This document shows, one piece after another, positions 32,647 to 41,549 of a stretch of DNA of 64,000 bases. Position numbers and translations under genes: made by a program. The notes beneath the pieces were generated by a model. That model was given only the letters and a program-made list of their open reading frames with translations, did no database searches and had not been told where the DNA came from. Source of the DNA: an uncultured Pelagibacteraceae bacterium (lineage in GTDB: Bacteria; Pseudomonadota; Alphaproteobacteria; Pelagibacterales; Pelagibacteraceae). Position 1 is the first letter of the stretch; the number at the start of each line of letters is the position of its first letter. The stretch lies in the NCBI GenBank assembly GCA_902572605.1, contig CACGGD010000001.1, positions 221,861-285,860 on the forward strand, in the 5' to 3' direction.

Positions 32647-33163
32647 AATCAGTTTTAATTATTTTATCTACTGCTTGATTTACAAGTTTACTTAATTCTT
32701 CTGTTTTAACATCAGTGTTTATATCAGGATGAATTTTCTGCTGTAATTTTTTTGCTACTTTTAATACTTCCTCTTTAGAGCATCCTTTTTTTAATCCTAG
32801 CAATTTATAAGCCTCATCTATAGATACACTCGATGATCCCTGAGGTTTATTAAACTGCCCTTGAGAAAATCTTCCAGAATTTTTTAAAAATTGAATTAAT
32901 CTCCATAACTGAAACATTTGTAATGCGGTAAAGCCTTTTATCTTAAGACCAGAGAGTAAAATTAACCAGAAAGGTAGAGAGAAAAGAAATTTACCACCTA
33001 TTGTAAATACCACAGTTAAGATTAAGGACAAATACACTGCAATTTTTTTGAGAATAAAGGCAATTTTTTTTGAGCTAGCTCTAGCAAATGCATTTAATAA
33101 AAGATAAATAATGACAAAAATGATAATTCCAATCAAAACTAAATTCATATAACTTTTTACCAT
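32639..33163 (-). CDS. Membrane-anchored J-domain protein (Tim14/DjlA-like)
   Basis: The 174-residue protein has two to three hydrophobic helices in the first 75 residues and a C-terminal J domain (SIDEAYKLLGLKKGCSKEEV...KIHPDINTD) containing the HPD triad that stimulates DnaK ATPase. This layout is like alphaproteobacterial relatives of mitochondrial Tim14/Pam18. The ATG at 33161-33163 has a good SD (AGGAG, minus strand of 33169-33173, 5 nt away), so it is preferred over the internal ATG at 33148. It forms CATG with the divergent ptrB start. Confidence 0.8.
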   Translation of the reverse strand: MVKSYMNLVLIGIIIFVIIYLLLNAFARASSKKIAFILKKIAVYLSLILTVVFTIGGKFLFSLPFWLILLSGLKIKGFTALQMFQLWRLIQFLKNSGRFSQGQFNKPQGSSSVSIDEAYKLLGLKKGCSKEEVLKVAKKLQQKIHPDINTDVKTEELSKLVNQAVDKIIKTDFS

Positions 33164-35246
33164 GAAAACTCCTAAATTGAAAAAAATAGAATCTGTAAAA
33201 AAACATCATGGAATATTACTAGAGGATAATTATGCTTGGGTAGATCAACCTAATATTTTAGAGGTTTTAAAAGACCCAAATAAATTATTACCAGAAGTAA
33301 GGAGTTATATTGAGGAAAATAATTCTATTACAAAGGATTATTTTAAAGATGTAAAAAATTTACAAAAAAATCTTTTTAATGAAATTAAATCTAAAATAAA
33401 ATTAGATGATACTTCATTAAAGTTTAAAGATAAAAAATATTATTACTGGAATAAAACCGAAGCTAAAGGAAATTATGGAAAAAATATCAGACAGCTTATA
33501 GATGGTTCTAAACCTGAAGAAATTTATTTTGATGGCGATCTTGAAAAGAAAAAATGTGGTTCAGAATATTTTGGTTTAGGAAGTATAAGTGTTTCTCATT
33601 GTGACAAATATATGGCTTATTCTTTAGACCTAAAAGGGTCTGAATATTTTACAATTTATCTTAGAGATCTTGATATTAATAAAAATGAACAGGATATAAT
33701 TGAAAATACTAGTGGAAGTATAATTTGGTCTTTAGACAGTAAAAGTTTTTTTTATTCAAAACTAGATAAATTTCATAGACCTAGACAGATTTATAAACAT
33801 GAAATTGGAACTCCAGTTAATAATGATGAATTAATATTTGAAGAACAGGACGAAACTTTTACTTGTGGTATAAGTTTGAGTTCAGATGAAAAATTTTTTA
33901 TAATTTCATCTTCTGATCATATCACTACAGAAGAATATTTTTTTCCATCAAATATAAACTCGATAAAACCTGTATTATTCCAAAAGAGAGAAAGAGATGT
34001 TCGTTATTCAATCGACTCCTGGAAAGATTATTTTTATATCCAAACAAATAAAGACGCGAGGGATTATAAAATTCTTAGGTGTAAGATTGATGAGATTAAT
34101 AAATTGGAAGAATTTATTCCTTCAAAAAAAGAAACTATTATTGGAGCGCTAGAATTTTTAGATGATTTTATTATTAGAAGTGAAAAAACGGATGCTATTC
34201 CTAAACTATTCATAAGAAATATAAAAACCAATAAAGAAGAAGAAATAAAAATTTCAGATGAAGCAATAGGTTGTCCTGGGGCTTCTTTAATGCAAAAAGA
34301 TAGAAAAACTTCTAAAATTAGAGTTGGTTGGGAAAGTTTGAAAACTCCAGGTAAAATTTATGAATACGATATTTTAACAAAGAAAAAAAAACTTGTGAAA
34401 GAAACTGTAATTCCTTCAGGTCATGATCCAGATAAATATGTTGTCGAGAGAATAAAAGCTAAATCTCACGACGGCAGAATGATACCTATTAGCTTAGTAC
34501 GTTTAAAAAATTCTAAACAAGATGGAAAATCAAAAATCTTACTTTATGCCTATGGAGCCTACAAACATAGTATTTCTCCATCATTTAGTGCCTCAAGGTT
34601 TTGTTTGGTAGATCGAGGAATAACTTTTGCAATTGCCCATGTTAGAGGAGGTGGTGATCTTGGTGATGTCTGGCATGAAGAAGGAAAAAAGAAATTAAAA
34701 AAAAATACGTTCTTAGATTATATTGCATGTGCTAACTATTTAATTGATCATAAATATACTTACAAAGGTGGAATTTGTTTTTATGGTGGATCAGCTGGTG
34801 GGCTAACTGGTGGAGCACTAGCTAACATGGCGCCTGAATTATTTTTTTCGATGCTTCTGCTTGTACCCTTTGTTGACACTATGACCACTATGCTAAATGA
34901 AAAATTGCCACTTACTCCAGCTGAATGGGAATTATGGGGAAACCCAATTGAAAGCAAAGAGTACTTTGAATATATTTATTCTTATTCTCCTTATAATAAT
35001 CTTGATAATAAATCTTACCCTTCAATGCTGATAACTACTTCTCTTTTTGATAATCGTGTCTTATATAGTGAGCCAGTAAAGTATATTGCTAAACTAAGGG
35101 ACGTTAAAAATGATAATAATGTTCAATTGCTAAAGTGCAAGATGGAAGCTGCTGGTCATGGAGGTATGAGCGGACGTGATAATGCTATCACAGAGTTGGC
35201 TGAAGAATATAGTTTTATTTTAAAAACTGCTAAAGTTGCTGATTAA
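33162..35246 (+). CDS. ptrB: Oligopeptidase B (prolyl oligopeptidase family)
   Basis: The 694-residue serine peptidase has an N-terminal beta-propeller (about residues 70-400; it includes KYYYWNKTEAKGNY and ISVSHCDKYMAYSLDLKGSE) and a C-terminal alpha/beta-hydrolase domain with the nucleophile in YGGSAGGLTGG, the acid in LFDNRVLY and the His in AAGHGGMSGR. It cleaves short peptides, mostly after basic residues. Its start codon shares two bases with the start of the J-domain gene on the other strand, and no SD is visible on the plus strand. Confidence 0.9.
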   Translation: MKTPKLKKIESVKKHHGILLEDNYAWVDQPNILEVLKDPNKLLPEVRSYIEENNSITKDYFKDVKNLQKNLFNEIKSKIKLDDTSLKFKDKKYYYWNKTEAKGNYGKNIRQLIDGSKPEEIYFDGDLEKKKCGSEYFGLGSISVSHCDKYMAYSLDLKGSEYFTIYLRDLDINKNEQDIIENTSGSIIWSLDSKSFFYSKLDKFHRPRQIYKHEIGTPVNNDELIFEEQDETFTCGISLSSDEKFFIISSSDHITTEEYFFPSNINSIKPVLFQKRERDVRYSIDSWKDYFYIQTNKDARDYKILRCKIDEINKLEEFIPSKKETIIGALEFLDDFIIRSEKTDAIPKLFIRNIKTNKEEEIKISDEAIGCPGASLMQKDRKTSKIRVGWESLKTPGKIYEYDILTKKKKLVKETVIPSGHDPDKYVVERIKAKSHDGRMIPISLVRLKNSKQDGKSKILLYAYGAYKHSISPSFSASRFCLVDRGITFAIAHVRGGGDLGDVWHEEGKKKLKKNTFLDYIACANYLIDHKYTYKGGICFYGGSAGGLTGGALANMAPELFFSMLLLVPFVDTMTTMLNEKLPLTPAEWELWGNPIESKEYFEYIYSYSPYNNLDNKSYPSMLITTSLFDNRVLYSEPVKYIAKLRDVKNDNNVQLLKCKMEAAGHGGMSGRDNAITELAEEYSFILKTAKVAD

Positions 35247-35251
35247 ACATT

Positions 35252-35557
35252 TTAAAAACAATTCTTGCTGCTAAAACCTATTACCACATTATTAGGATTA
35301 ATTTCGAATTTTCTAACACAAGTAATATTATATTTCTTTGAAGAATAAATATAAAATCTGTTTCTAGTTTCTGAAAATTCTACTTTATCTGGTTGTCCAT
35401 AAGCAATTTTAAGTTTTGACTCTGGTTTATTTAACCATTTGCTTAATTCTTTTTCTTCTTGAATTGTTTTTTCATCTATTTTTTTAGAAACAGATTGACA
35501 GCCTATAAAAAGAATAAACGAGCTGAATATAATAAAAAAAAATTTAATTTTGCCCAT
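35252..35557 (-). CDS. Small lipoprotein of unknown function
   Basis: The 101-residue protein has the lipoprotein signal MGKIKFFFIIFSSFILFIGC and a mature part with two Cys (ITCVRKF and KNCF) likely to form a periplasmic disulfide. KLKIAYGQPDKVEFSE resembles the beta-strand/turn element of SmpA/BamE-type lipoproteins (a G-x-P-x-x-V motif), which suggests a BamE-like fold, but the similarity is short. It is convergent with ptrB, 5 bp apart. Confidence 0.65.
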   Translation of the reverse strand: MGKIKFFFIIFSSFILFIGCQSVSKKIDEKTIQEEKELSKWLNKPESKLKIAYGQPDKVEFSETRNRFYIYSSKKYNITCVRKFEINPNNVVIGFSSKNCF

Positions 35558-35576
35558 AATGATAAATTCATTTTAT

Positions 35577-35640
35577 ACCTAAAACTTATAAACAGAAATA
35601 TTACCTACAGGTTGTAAAATGTCTCAAAACCTAACTTTTA
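35577..35640 (+). promoter_or_regulatory. Candidate structured leader of the purine permease gene
   Basis: The 134-bp leader before the NCS2 permease includes TTACCTACAGGTT (35601-35613), an apparently non-random ATGTCTC (35619-35625) and AACCT (35628-35632) that pairs with AGGTT (35609-35613). The layout would allow a purine- or xanthine-responsive riboswitch. I could not match it to the standard guanine/adenine riboswitch, whose core is absent. Class not assigned. Confidence 0.25.
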
Positions 35641-35691
35641 AAGGATTTTTTCATCGAATCGGAGTAATTAGCATTAAACGGAGGTTGAATT

Positions 35692-37002
35692 ATGATGAAT
35701 AAATATTTTGAGTATAGAAAGCATAAAACTAATTTTAAAACAGAAGTAATTGCTGGAGTAACTACATTTCTTACTATGGCATATATTATGTTTTTAAATC
35801 CTTTTATTCTTTCTGGCGAATTTGCAGGACCAGAAAAAGGTTTCTTTGACTTTGGGGCAGTATTTACTGCAACAATAGTGGCTACTGCATTAGCTTGTTT
35901 TATAATGGCATTTTACGGTAAGACTTGGCCAGTTGGCCTAGCGCCTGGAATGGGAATAAATGCATTTGTTGCATTTGGAGTAGTTGGAGGTATGGGATAT
36001 ACGCCTCAAGCAGCTCTTGGTGCAGTTTTAGTAGCAGGTGTATTATTCTTAATTATATCTTTAACGCCAATAAGAGCATGGTTGATCAATTCAATTCCAA
36101 GAAGTTTAAAACTTGGGATAGGTGCTGGTATTGGTTTGTTCTTAGCAATTATAGGTTTGGAGATTATGGGAGTTGTTGGAGATCATCCTGTAACACTCGT
36201 AACTATTGGAGATATTAAAAATCCGTTAGTGCTTCTTGCATGCTTAGCATTTGTAGCAATGGTTGTTTTAGAAAAAATGAAAGTTAAAGGTAACATAATA
36301 ATAGGTATACTTGTTTTTAGCGTTATAGCTTGGGGAACAGGATTAGCTAAGTTTAATGGTGTCGTAGGATCTATACCTCCAATGACTTATCTTTTTGATT
36401 TTGATCTAAAAGCTGCTCTAACTGCAGGAATGTCTACAGTAGTGTTTACTTTATTATTTATTGACTTCTTTGATACTGCAGGAACATTAACTTCGGTAGC
36501 TAATGTAGCAGGCAAAGTAGATAGAAACGGAAAAGTTCAAGATATTAATAAAGCAATGCTCTCTGATAGTGTTGGAACTGTTGCGGGAGCCATGATGGGA
36601 ACCACTACGGTAACAAGTTATGTTGAGTCTGGAGCTGGAGTTAAAGCAGGTGGTCGAACTGGAATGACTTCTTTAGTCATTGGAGTTCTTTTTTTAGCTT
36701 GTTTATTTTTTGCACCGTTAGCAACTAGTTTACCAAAAGAGATTGATGGTGCTGCATTACTATATGTTGCTGTTCTTTTTGTTAGAAATATCACTGACAT
36801 TGAGTGGAATGATATAGGTGAATCCGCACCAGCGGTTTTAGCTATGATTACAATGCCGCTTACTTACAGCATTAGTAACGGAATCGCTTTAGCATTTATT
36901 GCTTATGCATTAATCAGATTACTTACTGGAAAATTTGGAAAAACATCTCCAGCTATTTGGGTTATTGCAGCCGTTAGTGTATTAAGTTTTTACGTAGCTT
37001 AA
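35692..37002 (+). CDS. NCS2-family purine permease (AzgA/PbuG-like)
   Basis: The 436-residue, about 12-helix permease starts NKYFEYRKHKTNFKTEVIAG and shows TTFLTMAYIMFLNP, GLAPGMGINAFVAF (substrate-binding TM3), GAGIGLFLAIIGLE, IDFFDTAGTL and the late GTTTVTSYVESGAGVKAGGRTG. This belongs to the hypoxanthine/guanine/adenine branch. A clear GGAGGT lies 7 nt before ATG 35692. It is followed by a strong terminator and a convergent purine phosphoribosyltransferase. Together they look like uptake plus salvage. Confidence 0.9.
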   Translation: MMNKYFEYRKHKTNFKTEVIAGVTTFLTMAYIMFLNPFILSGEFAGPEKGFFDFGAVFTATIVATALACFIMAFYGKTWPVGLAPGMGINAFVAFGVVGGMGYTPQAALGAVLVAGVLFLIISLTPIRAWLINSIPRSLKLGIGAGIGLFLAIIGLEIMGVVGDHPVTLVTIGDIKNPLVLLACLAFVAMVVLEKMKVKGNIIIGILVFSVIAWGTGLAKFNGVVGSIPPMTYLFDFDLKAALTAGMSTVVFTLLFIDFFDTAGTLTSVANVAGKVDRNGKVQDINKAMLSDSVGTVAGAMMGTTTVTSYVESGAGVKAGGRTGMTSLVIGVLFLACLFFAPLATSLPKEIDGAALLYVAVLFVRNITDIEWNDIGESAPAVLAMITMPLTYSISNGIALAFIAYALIRLLTGKFGKTSPAIWVIAAVSVLSFYVA

Positions 37003-37009
37003 TAAATTC

Positions 37010-37041
37010 AAGGGCCAGTTTTCACTGGCCCTTATTTTTTG
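37010..37041 (+). terminator. Rho-independent terminator between convergent genes
   Basis: A 10-bp stem (AAGGGCCAGT / ACTGGCCCTT) with a TTTC loop is followed by ATTTTTTG on the plus strand. It lies after the purine permease and overlaps the stop of the convergent phosphoribosyltransferase. Confidence 0.9.
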
Positions 37042-37556
37042 TGTTTCTTAACTAAATCTTCTACTTTAATCTCTTCGTAACGTTCAAAAGGTTGAACAAT
37101 CCAAGGATTGCTATCTAATTTTTGAGCACAGAAATCTGGTTCAAAAGAGGAGTCTTTCTTTTTCCAAAGTACTGCGGTCTTAATATTTTTAATATTTCCT
37201 TTTAAAGGAGGATAATTTTTTAGCCATAGAATGCTTTTATTCAATGTGACTCCAGTGTCTGACAAATCATCACATAAAAGAATATTTCCTTTCATGTCTT
37301 GAACTGTAGAACTCATCTCTCTAGAAAATACCAATTCCCCTTGTTGATCCTCAATTCCTTGACCTGAGTATGACTCTACTGCAAGATAAGCACATTTTAA
37401 TTTAAAAATTCTGCTTAGAACATCTATAATGGGCGCGCCACCTCTCATAATTCCAATTAAGATGTCAGGTTTAAATCCACTTTCATAAATCTTAACTGCC
37501 AATTTTTCTGTAATTAGATTATATTCTTTCCAATCTATGATAAGTTTCTCAGCCAT
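37032..37556 (-). CDS. Purine phosphoribosyltransferase (xanthine/guanine type)
   Basis: The 174-residue type I phosphoribosyltransferase has the PRPP-binding loop NILLCDDLSDTGVTL and an N-terminal PPi-loop region ILIGIMRGGAP. It converts a purine base and PRPP to the nucleotide. Similarity is to the bacterial Xpt/Gpt-like group. Its location next to an NCS2 purine permease supports purine salvage rather than orotate or pyrimidine use. It is divergent from the DUF1330 gene. Confidence 0.8.
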   Translation of the reverse strand: MAEKLIIDWKEYNLITEKLAVKIYESGFKPDILIGIMRGGAPIIDVLSRIFKLKCAYLAVESYSGQGIEDQQGELVFSREMSSTVQDMKGNILLCDDLSDTGVTLNKSILWLKNYPPLKGNIKNIKTAVLWKKKDSSFEPDFCAQKLDSNPWIVQPFERYEEIKVEDLVKKHKK

Positions 37557-37589
37557 AGAAAAAACTAAATTATTTTAAAGGAGTTGTAA

Positions 37590-37877
37590 ATGAAAGCTTA
37601 TTGGGTGTGTATATACGAAAATATTGATAATGCAGAAAAATTAGAGGAATATGCAGTTAAAGCTAGGCCAGTAGTAGAAAAATTTTCTGGAAAATTCCTG
37701 GTTAGAGGTGGAAAAAATAGAACTAATGATGGAATTGAATCTCCTAGAACGGCTGTAGTTGAATTTCCTGATTATAAAACTGCTATAGAGTGTTATGACT
37801 CTAATGAATATCAAGAAGCACATGATATTCTTAAAGGACATGTTGTAAGACATCATCAGATAGTAGAAGGAAGTTAA
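37590..37877 (+). CDS. DUF1330 family protein
   Basis: The 95-residue protein has the ferredoxin-like DUF1330 pattern: YWVCIYENIDNAEKLEEYAV, VRGGKNRTNDGI, RTAVVEFPDYKTAIECYDS and EYQEAHDILKG. GGAG lies 6 nt before the ATG. These small dimeric proteins resemble Dabb/ABM monooxygenases, but no reaction is established for the family. The stop overlaps the convergent DNA glycosylase gene by 4 nt. Confidence 0.85.
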   Translation: MKAYWVCIYENIDNAEKLEEYAVKARPVVEKFSGKFLVRGGKNRTNDGIESPRTAVVEFPDYKTAIECYDSNEYQEAHDILKGHVVRHHQIVEGS

Positions 37878-38497
37878 TATTGAATAGGCTCATTATCTAT
37901 TGATCTCCAAAGATACCATGTAGCTACCGAACAATAAGGACTAAATTTTTTATAAAGTTTATCTAAAAAACTTTTTGGAGGAAAATATTTTTTATTATAA
38001 TTATTAGATATAGCTCTTAAAAGACCAATATCCTGAAGAGGCCAAATATTTGATCTATTAAAGGTAAATAATAAAATCATTTCGGCTGACCATCTTCCTA
38101 TTTGTCTGAGTTCGGATAAATATAAGATTGCCTCTTCATCACTCATCTTTTTAATTAAATGAGGTTTAAATTCTTTATTGATTATTTTTCTTGCTAAATC
38201 TTTAATACCCCTTACTTTTTGCCTACTTAAACCACATCTTTTTAAAGTTATAACAGATAATTTATTTACATTTTTTGCGTTAATTCTTCCTTTGCAGCTT
38301 TTCTCAAATTTAGAAAAAACAGAGTTTGCTGCTGCTACACTTATTTGTTGACCTATTATGCTTTTGCATAGTGAAAAAAAAACATCATTTCTTGTTATTA
38401 AAGTTCCATCTTTATAATTATTGATTAATTTTTTCATAACTTTATCTTTTTTCGACAAAAATATTTTTGCCTTATTCCAATAACTCGGTTTTCTCAT
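37874..38497 (-). CDS. HhH-GPD DNA glycosylase (AlkA-like 3-methyladenine type)
   Basis: The 207-residue protein contains the helix-hairpin-helix LSELRQIGRWSAEMI and the Gly/Pro-rich loop with catalytic Asp (NIWPLQDIGL), as in AlkA/MAG. An upstream IIGQQISVAAANSVF matches the active-site helix. It removes alkylated bases from DNA. It lacks the N-terminal domain of E. coli AlkA, and no Fe-S Cys cluster is present. It overlaps the downstream end of the DMT exporter by ATGA. Confidence 0.85.
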   Translation of the reverse strand: MRKPSYWNKAKIFLSKKDKVMKKLINNYKDGTLITRNDVFFSLCKSIIGQQISVAAANSVFSKFEKSCKGRINAKNVNKLSVITLKRCGLSRQKVRGIKDLARKIINKEFKPHLIKKMSDEEAILYLSELRQIGRWSAEMILLFTFNRSNIWPLQDIGLLRAISNNYNKKYFPPKSFLDKLYKKFSPYCSVATWYLWRSIDNEPIQY

Positions 38498-39402
38498 GCC
38501 CGCGGATTAACTATTTGTTTTTTAAGCTGAGACTCTCTTACAAATATTATTAAAGAACTTGCAATGACTAATAATGCTCCGAATAAGGTAAGGATCTTAG
38601 GAATTTCACTCCAAATTAAAAATCCAAAAACAATTGCAAATACTAAGCTTAAATACTTTATAGGTGTAACTAATGAAGCTTCAGCTAGTCTATAACTTTG
38701 AGTTAACATAAGGTTTGCTATACTTCCACATAAGCCCATTACAATAAAAATTATTAAGTCAATTAATGTTGGCATTTTCCATTCTACAAAAAATATTGAA
38801 CCAAGACCAAGTAAAGTGCAGAGAAAAGTAAAATAAAAAGCTATTGTATAATTAGCTTCAGTTTTTGATAAAGATCTAACGCTTATCGCTACGCAAGCAA
38901 AGAAAATACAGAAAACTATTGGAGTGATATAGTAATAATTCAAATCAATAAAAGCAGGCTGAACTATTAATAACATTCCTATAAAACCTAAAAATACAGC
39001 CGACCAACGCTTTATTCCAACTTTCTCAGATAAAAAGAAAATGGAAGCAACAGTAACGAATATTGGTCCTCCAAAGGTTAAAGACACTACATCAGCTAAA
39101 GGCAATTCCCTTAATCCAATAAATAATGCAATGATAGCTGCGGCGCCAGTGATAGCACGGAACGCATGGAGACCTGGTCTAGATGTTTTATAAAAACTGA
39201 ATAATTTATCTTTTGGTATGATAAAAAAAATTGGAATAAAACCGATAAAGAATCTTAAAAATAAAACTTGTCCAACAGGATAGTAATCAAGCCATTTCAC
39301 GCAAATATCCATGACGGAAAAGCAAATTACGCTTGCAACCATGTACAATACGCCTATTTGATTTTGTGTTAACAATTTAATATCCTCATAAATTCTAAAC
39401 AT
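38494..39402 (-). CDS. DMT-superfamily (EamA) transporter
   Basis: The 302-residue protein has about ten transmembrane helices in two EamA repeats: YMVASVICFSVMDICVKWL, PLADVVSLTFGGPIFV, FLGFIGMLLIVQP, then ACVAISVRSLS, SIANLMLTQSYRLAEAS and a C-terminal LLVIASSLIIFV. Members export amino acids, purines or S-adenosylmethionine. The frame can be read 55 residues further upstream, but that segment lies inside msrA and lacks a signal, so I start at ATG 39400-39402, 12 bp from the divergent msrA start. Confidence 0.8.
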   Translation of the reverse strand: MFRIYEDIKLLTQNQIGVLYMVASVICFSVMDICVKWLDYYPVGQVLFLRFFIGFIPIFFIIPKDKLFSFYKTSRPGLHAFRAITGAAAIIALFIGLRELPLADVVSLTFGGPIFVTVASIFFLSEKVGIKRWSAVFLGFIGMLLIVQPAFIDLNYYYITPIVFCIFFACVAISVRSLSKTEANYTIAFYFTFLCTLLGLGSIFFVEWKMPTLIDLIIFIVMGLCGSIANLMLTQSYRLAEASLVTPIKYLSLVFAIVFGFLIWSEIPKILTLFGALLVIASSLIIFVRESQLKKQIVNPRA

Positions 39403-39414
39403 ACTAAATAACTT

Positions 39415-39864
39415 ATGAAGAAATGTACACTTGCACTTGGTTGTTTTTGGAAACCTGAGGAAAACTTCAAAAATAAACTTGGAATTATTGAAACTGAAGT
39501 AGGTTACGCTGGAGGTAAAAATCCTAATGTTACTTATGAGGAAGTATGTATTGGGGATACAGGTCATGCTGAAGTAGTAAGACTTACATTTGATGAAAAG
39601 TTAACTTCTTATAAAAAAATATTAGATTTATTTTTTAAAATGCACGATCCAACTCAAAAAGATATGCAATTTCCTGATGTTGGAACTCAATATAGAAGTG
39701 AAATATTTTATGAAAATGATGAACAAAAAAAAGAAGCCGAAGAAGTTTTAAACGAAAAAAATAAAGAATTTAATGGAAAAATTGAAACCAATATTTCAAA
39801 AATTAAAAATTATTGTAAAGCTGAACAGTATCATCAAAAATATATTGAAAAAAATAAAAGATGA
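39415..39864 (+). CDS. msrA: Peptide methionine-S-sulfoxide reductase
   Basis: The 149-residue enzyme repairs S-Met sulfoxide. It has the active-site GCFWKPEENF (catalytic Cys10), EVGYAGGKNPNVTYEEV, MHDPTQ, DVGTQYRSEIFY and the C-terminal KAEQYHQKY. A Cys at NYCKAEQ near the end could resolve the disulfide for thioredoxin recycling. It overlaps sseA by 4 nt. Confidence 0.95.
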   Translation: MKKCTLALGCFWKPEENFKNKLGIIETEVGYAGGKNPNVTYEEVCIGDTGHAEVVRLTFDEKLTSYKKILDLFFKMHDPTQKDMQFPDVGTQYRSEIFYENDEQKKEAEEVLNEKNKEFNGKIETNISKIKNYCKAEQYHQKYIEKNKR

Positions 39865-40673
39865 AAAACTTAGTCTCTACGGATTGGCTTGAAAAAAATT
39901 TGAATAATGTAAGAATATTTGATGGAAGTTGGCATTTACCTAGTTCAAATCGAAATGCTTTAGAAGAATTTATATCTGTTCATATAGAAAACTCAAATTT
40001 TTTTGACATAGACAAGTATTCTAATCAGGAATCTAATTTACCCCATATGTTGCCTAAAAAAGATCAATGGGAAAAAATTATGTCTGACTTTGGAGTAAAA
40101 AATTCTGATCATATTGTCATTTATGATAATTCTGATGTACTTAGCTCTTGTCGTGTCTGGTACACTTTTTTATATTTTAATCATGATCCTGATTTAGTTT
40201 CTGTTTTAGATGGTGGTTTAAAAAAATGGTTAAGTGAAAAAAAAGATACTACAAGGAAAATTAAAAAATTTGAAACCAGCTCCTACTCAGCAAATGAAAA
40301 TAATTCATTAGTTTTGAATAAAAATCAGATAATAGCTAATATTAAAAATAAGTCTTTTGAACTTATAGACGCAAGAAGTAAAAATAGATTTTTAGGACTC
40401 CAACCTGAACCAAGAGAAGGACTTAAAAATGGAAATATTGAAGGTTCAAAAAATATTCCTTTTACTGAATTAATTAACAGCGACAATACCTTTAAGAGTA
40501 AAAAAGAATTAATAGATATATTTCTGAGAAATAAAGTTGATCCAAATAAAAAAGTTGCTTTTACCTGCGGATCAGGAGTAACAGCATGTATTTTGGGGTT
40601 AACTAATTCTATCATAAGTGGTAGAAAGCCCGTTGTCTATGATGGTTCTTGGGCAGAATACGGAATTAAATAA
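39861..40673 (+). CDS. sseA: 3-mercaptopyruvate sulfurtransferase (two rhodanese domains)
   Basis: The 270-residue protein has two rhodanese domains. The inactive first one shows VRIFDGSWHLPSSN. The second contains ELIDARSKNRF and the persulfide Cys loop FTCGSGVTACIL, where CGSGVT is the 3-mercaptopyruvate sulfurtransferase signature (thiosulfate enzymes have CRKGVT). It transfers sulfane sulfur from mercaptopyruvate. It lies between msrA and the RND genes. Confidence 0.9.
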   Translation: MKNLVSTDWLEKNLNNVRIFDGSWHLPSSNRNALEEFISVHIENSNFFDIDKYSNQESNLPHMLPKKDQWEKIMSDFGVKNSDHIVIYDNSDVLSSCRVWYTFLYFNHDPDLVSVLDGGLKKWLSEKKDTTRKIKKFETSSYSANENNSLVLNKNQIIANIKNKSFELIDARSKNRFLGLQPEPREGLKNGNIEGSKNIPFTELINSDNTFKSKKELIDIFLRNKVDPNKKVAFTCGSGVTACILGLTNSIISGRKPVVYDGSWAEYGIK

Positions 40674-40675
40674 AA

Positions 40676-41542
40676 ATGAAAACAGGATCAAAGTTAAAAA
40701 CTTTTTTAATAATTTTTTTAATCGCTATTTTTGTAATAATAGCTGCAAGGCATTTTATTGGTTTGCATTTTAAAAAAAAATTTAGTGTCAGACCAGCGCC
40801 TGGGGTAATTATTAGTAAAGTAGAAAAATCACTATTTTATAAAAGTATAGAAACATTCGGAACTGCTATAGCTCAAAGTTCTAAAGTATATAGAGTCCAA
40901 AAGGATAACATAGTTGGAAATTTAAATCTTGAAAATAGATTTGTAAAAAAAGGGGAAATAATAATTGCTTTAAAAGATGGAAAAAATATTATTGCTGACT
41001 TTGAGGGAAAAGTTGGAAAAAGAGAAATTGCGCAAGGTGTTCTTGGTTCAAATAGTTTAATCGTAACTCTCGATGATTTAAAAAAAATCGTAATAGATAT
41101 TAAAGTACCAGAAAACTATGTAGGTATCTTAAAGCCTAATTTGAAAGCAGAAATAATAAATTCAGCATTTAATAAAACTTTCAAAGGTAAAGTTGAATCG
41201 ATTAGTTCAAGAATAGATCCTTCAACTAGATCTATCCTAGCAAGAATTCTTGTAGATAATTCAAATTTTGAAATTATACCTGGTCAATTAATGACTGTAA
41301 AAATAATTTATGATGAAGTAAATCAAATCGGTGTCCCAGAAAGTGCGGTAACTATTCAAGGAAATACTGCCTTCGTATATATAGTAAATGCCAACATTGC
41401 CGAAAAGAAAAATATTAAAATGGGGAAAAGAAATTTTGGCAAAGTATCTATTATTTCTGGAATAAATGAAGGCGATATAGTTATTAGTGAAGGTATATCT
41501 AAAGTTAGAAATAAATCTAAAGTTAAAATTTTAAATCCATAA
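40676..41542 (+). CDS. RND efflux periplasmic adaptor (membrane fusion protein)
   Basis: The 288-residue adaptor has an N-terminal membrane anchor (about residues 9-28), half-lipoyl segments (RVQKDNIVGNLNLENRFVKK), a beta-barrel (NPxLKAEIINSAF; KVESISSRIDPSTRSI is the characteristic RxDxxTR-like stretch) and a membrane-proximal C-terminal domain. It is shorter than E. coli AcrA because the alpha-helical hairpin is very short. It pairs with the RND permease 7 bp downstream. No TolC-type outer-membrane gene is adjacent. Confidence 0.85.
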   Translation: MKTGSKLKTFLIIFLIAIFVIIAARHFIGLHFKKKFSVRPAPGVIISKVEKSLFYKSIETFGTAIAQSSKVYRVQKDNIVGNLNLENRFVKKGEIIIALKDGKNIIADFEGKVGKREIAQGVLGSNSLIVTLDDLKKIVIDIKVPENYVGILKPNLKAEIINSAFNKTFKGKVESISSRIDPSTRSILARILVDNSNFEIIPGQLMTVKIIYDEVNQIGVPESAVTIQGNTAFVYIVNANIAEKKNIKMGKRNFGKVSIISGINEGDIVISEGISKVRNKSKVKILNP

Positions 41543-41549
41543 GATAAAT

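Noticed and set aside
35577-35640. Guanine/adenine riboswitch upstream of the purine permease
   Set aside because: The conserved loop-loop and three-way-junction core of that class is not visible; only an unassigned leader is reported.
39403-39567. 55-residue N-terminal extension of the DMT transporter
   Set aside because: It lies opposite the msrA coding region and has no membrane or signal character.
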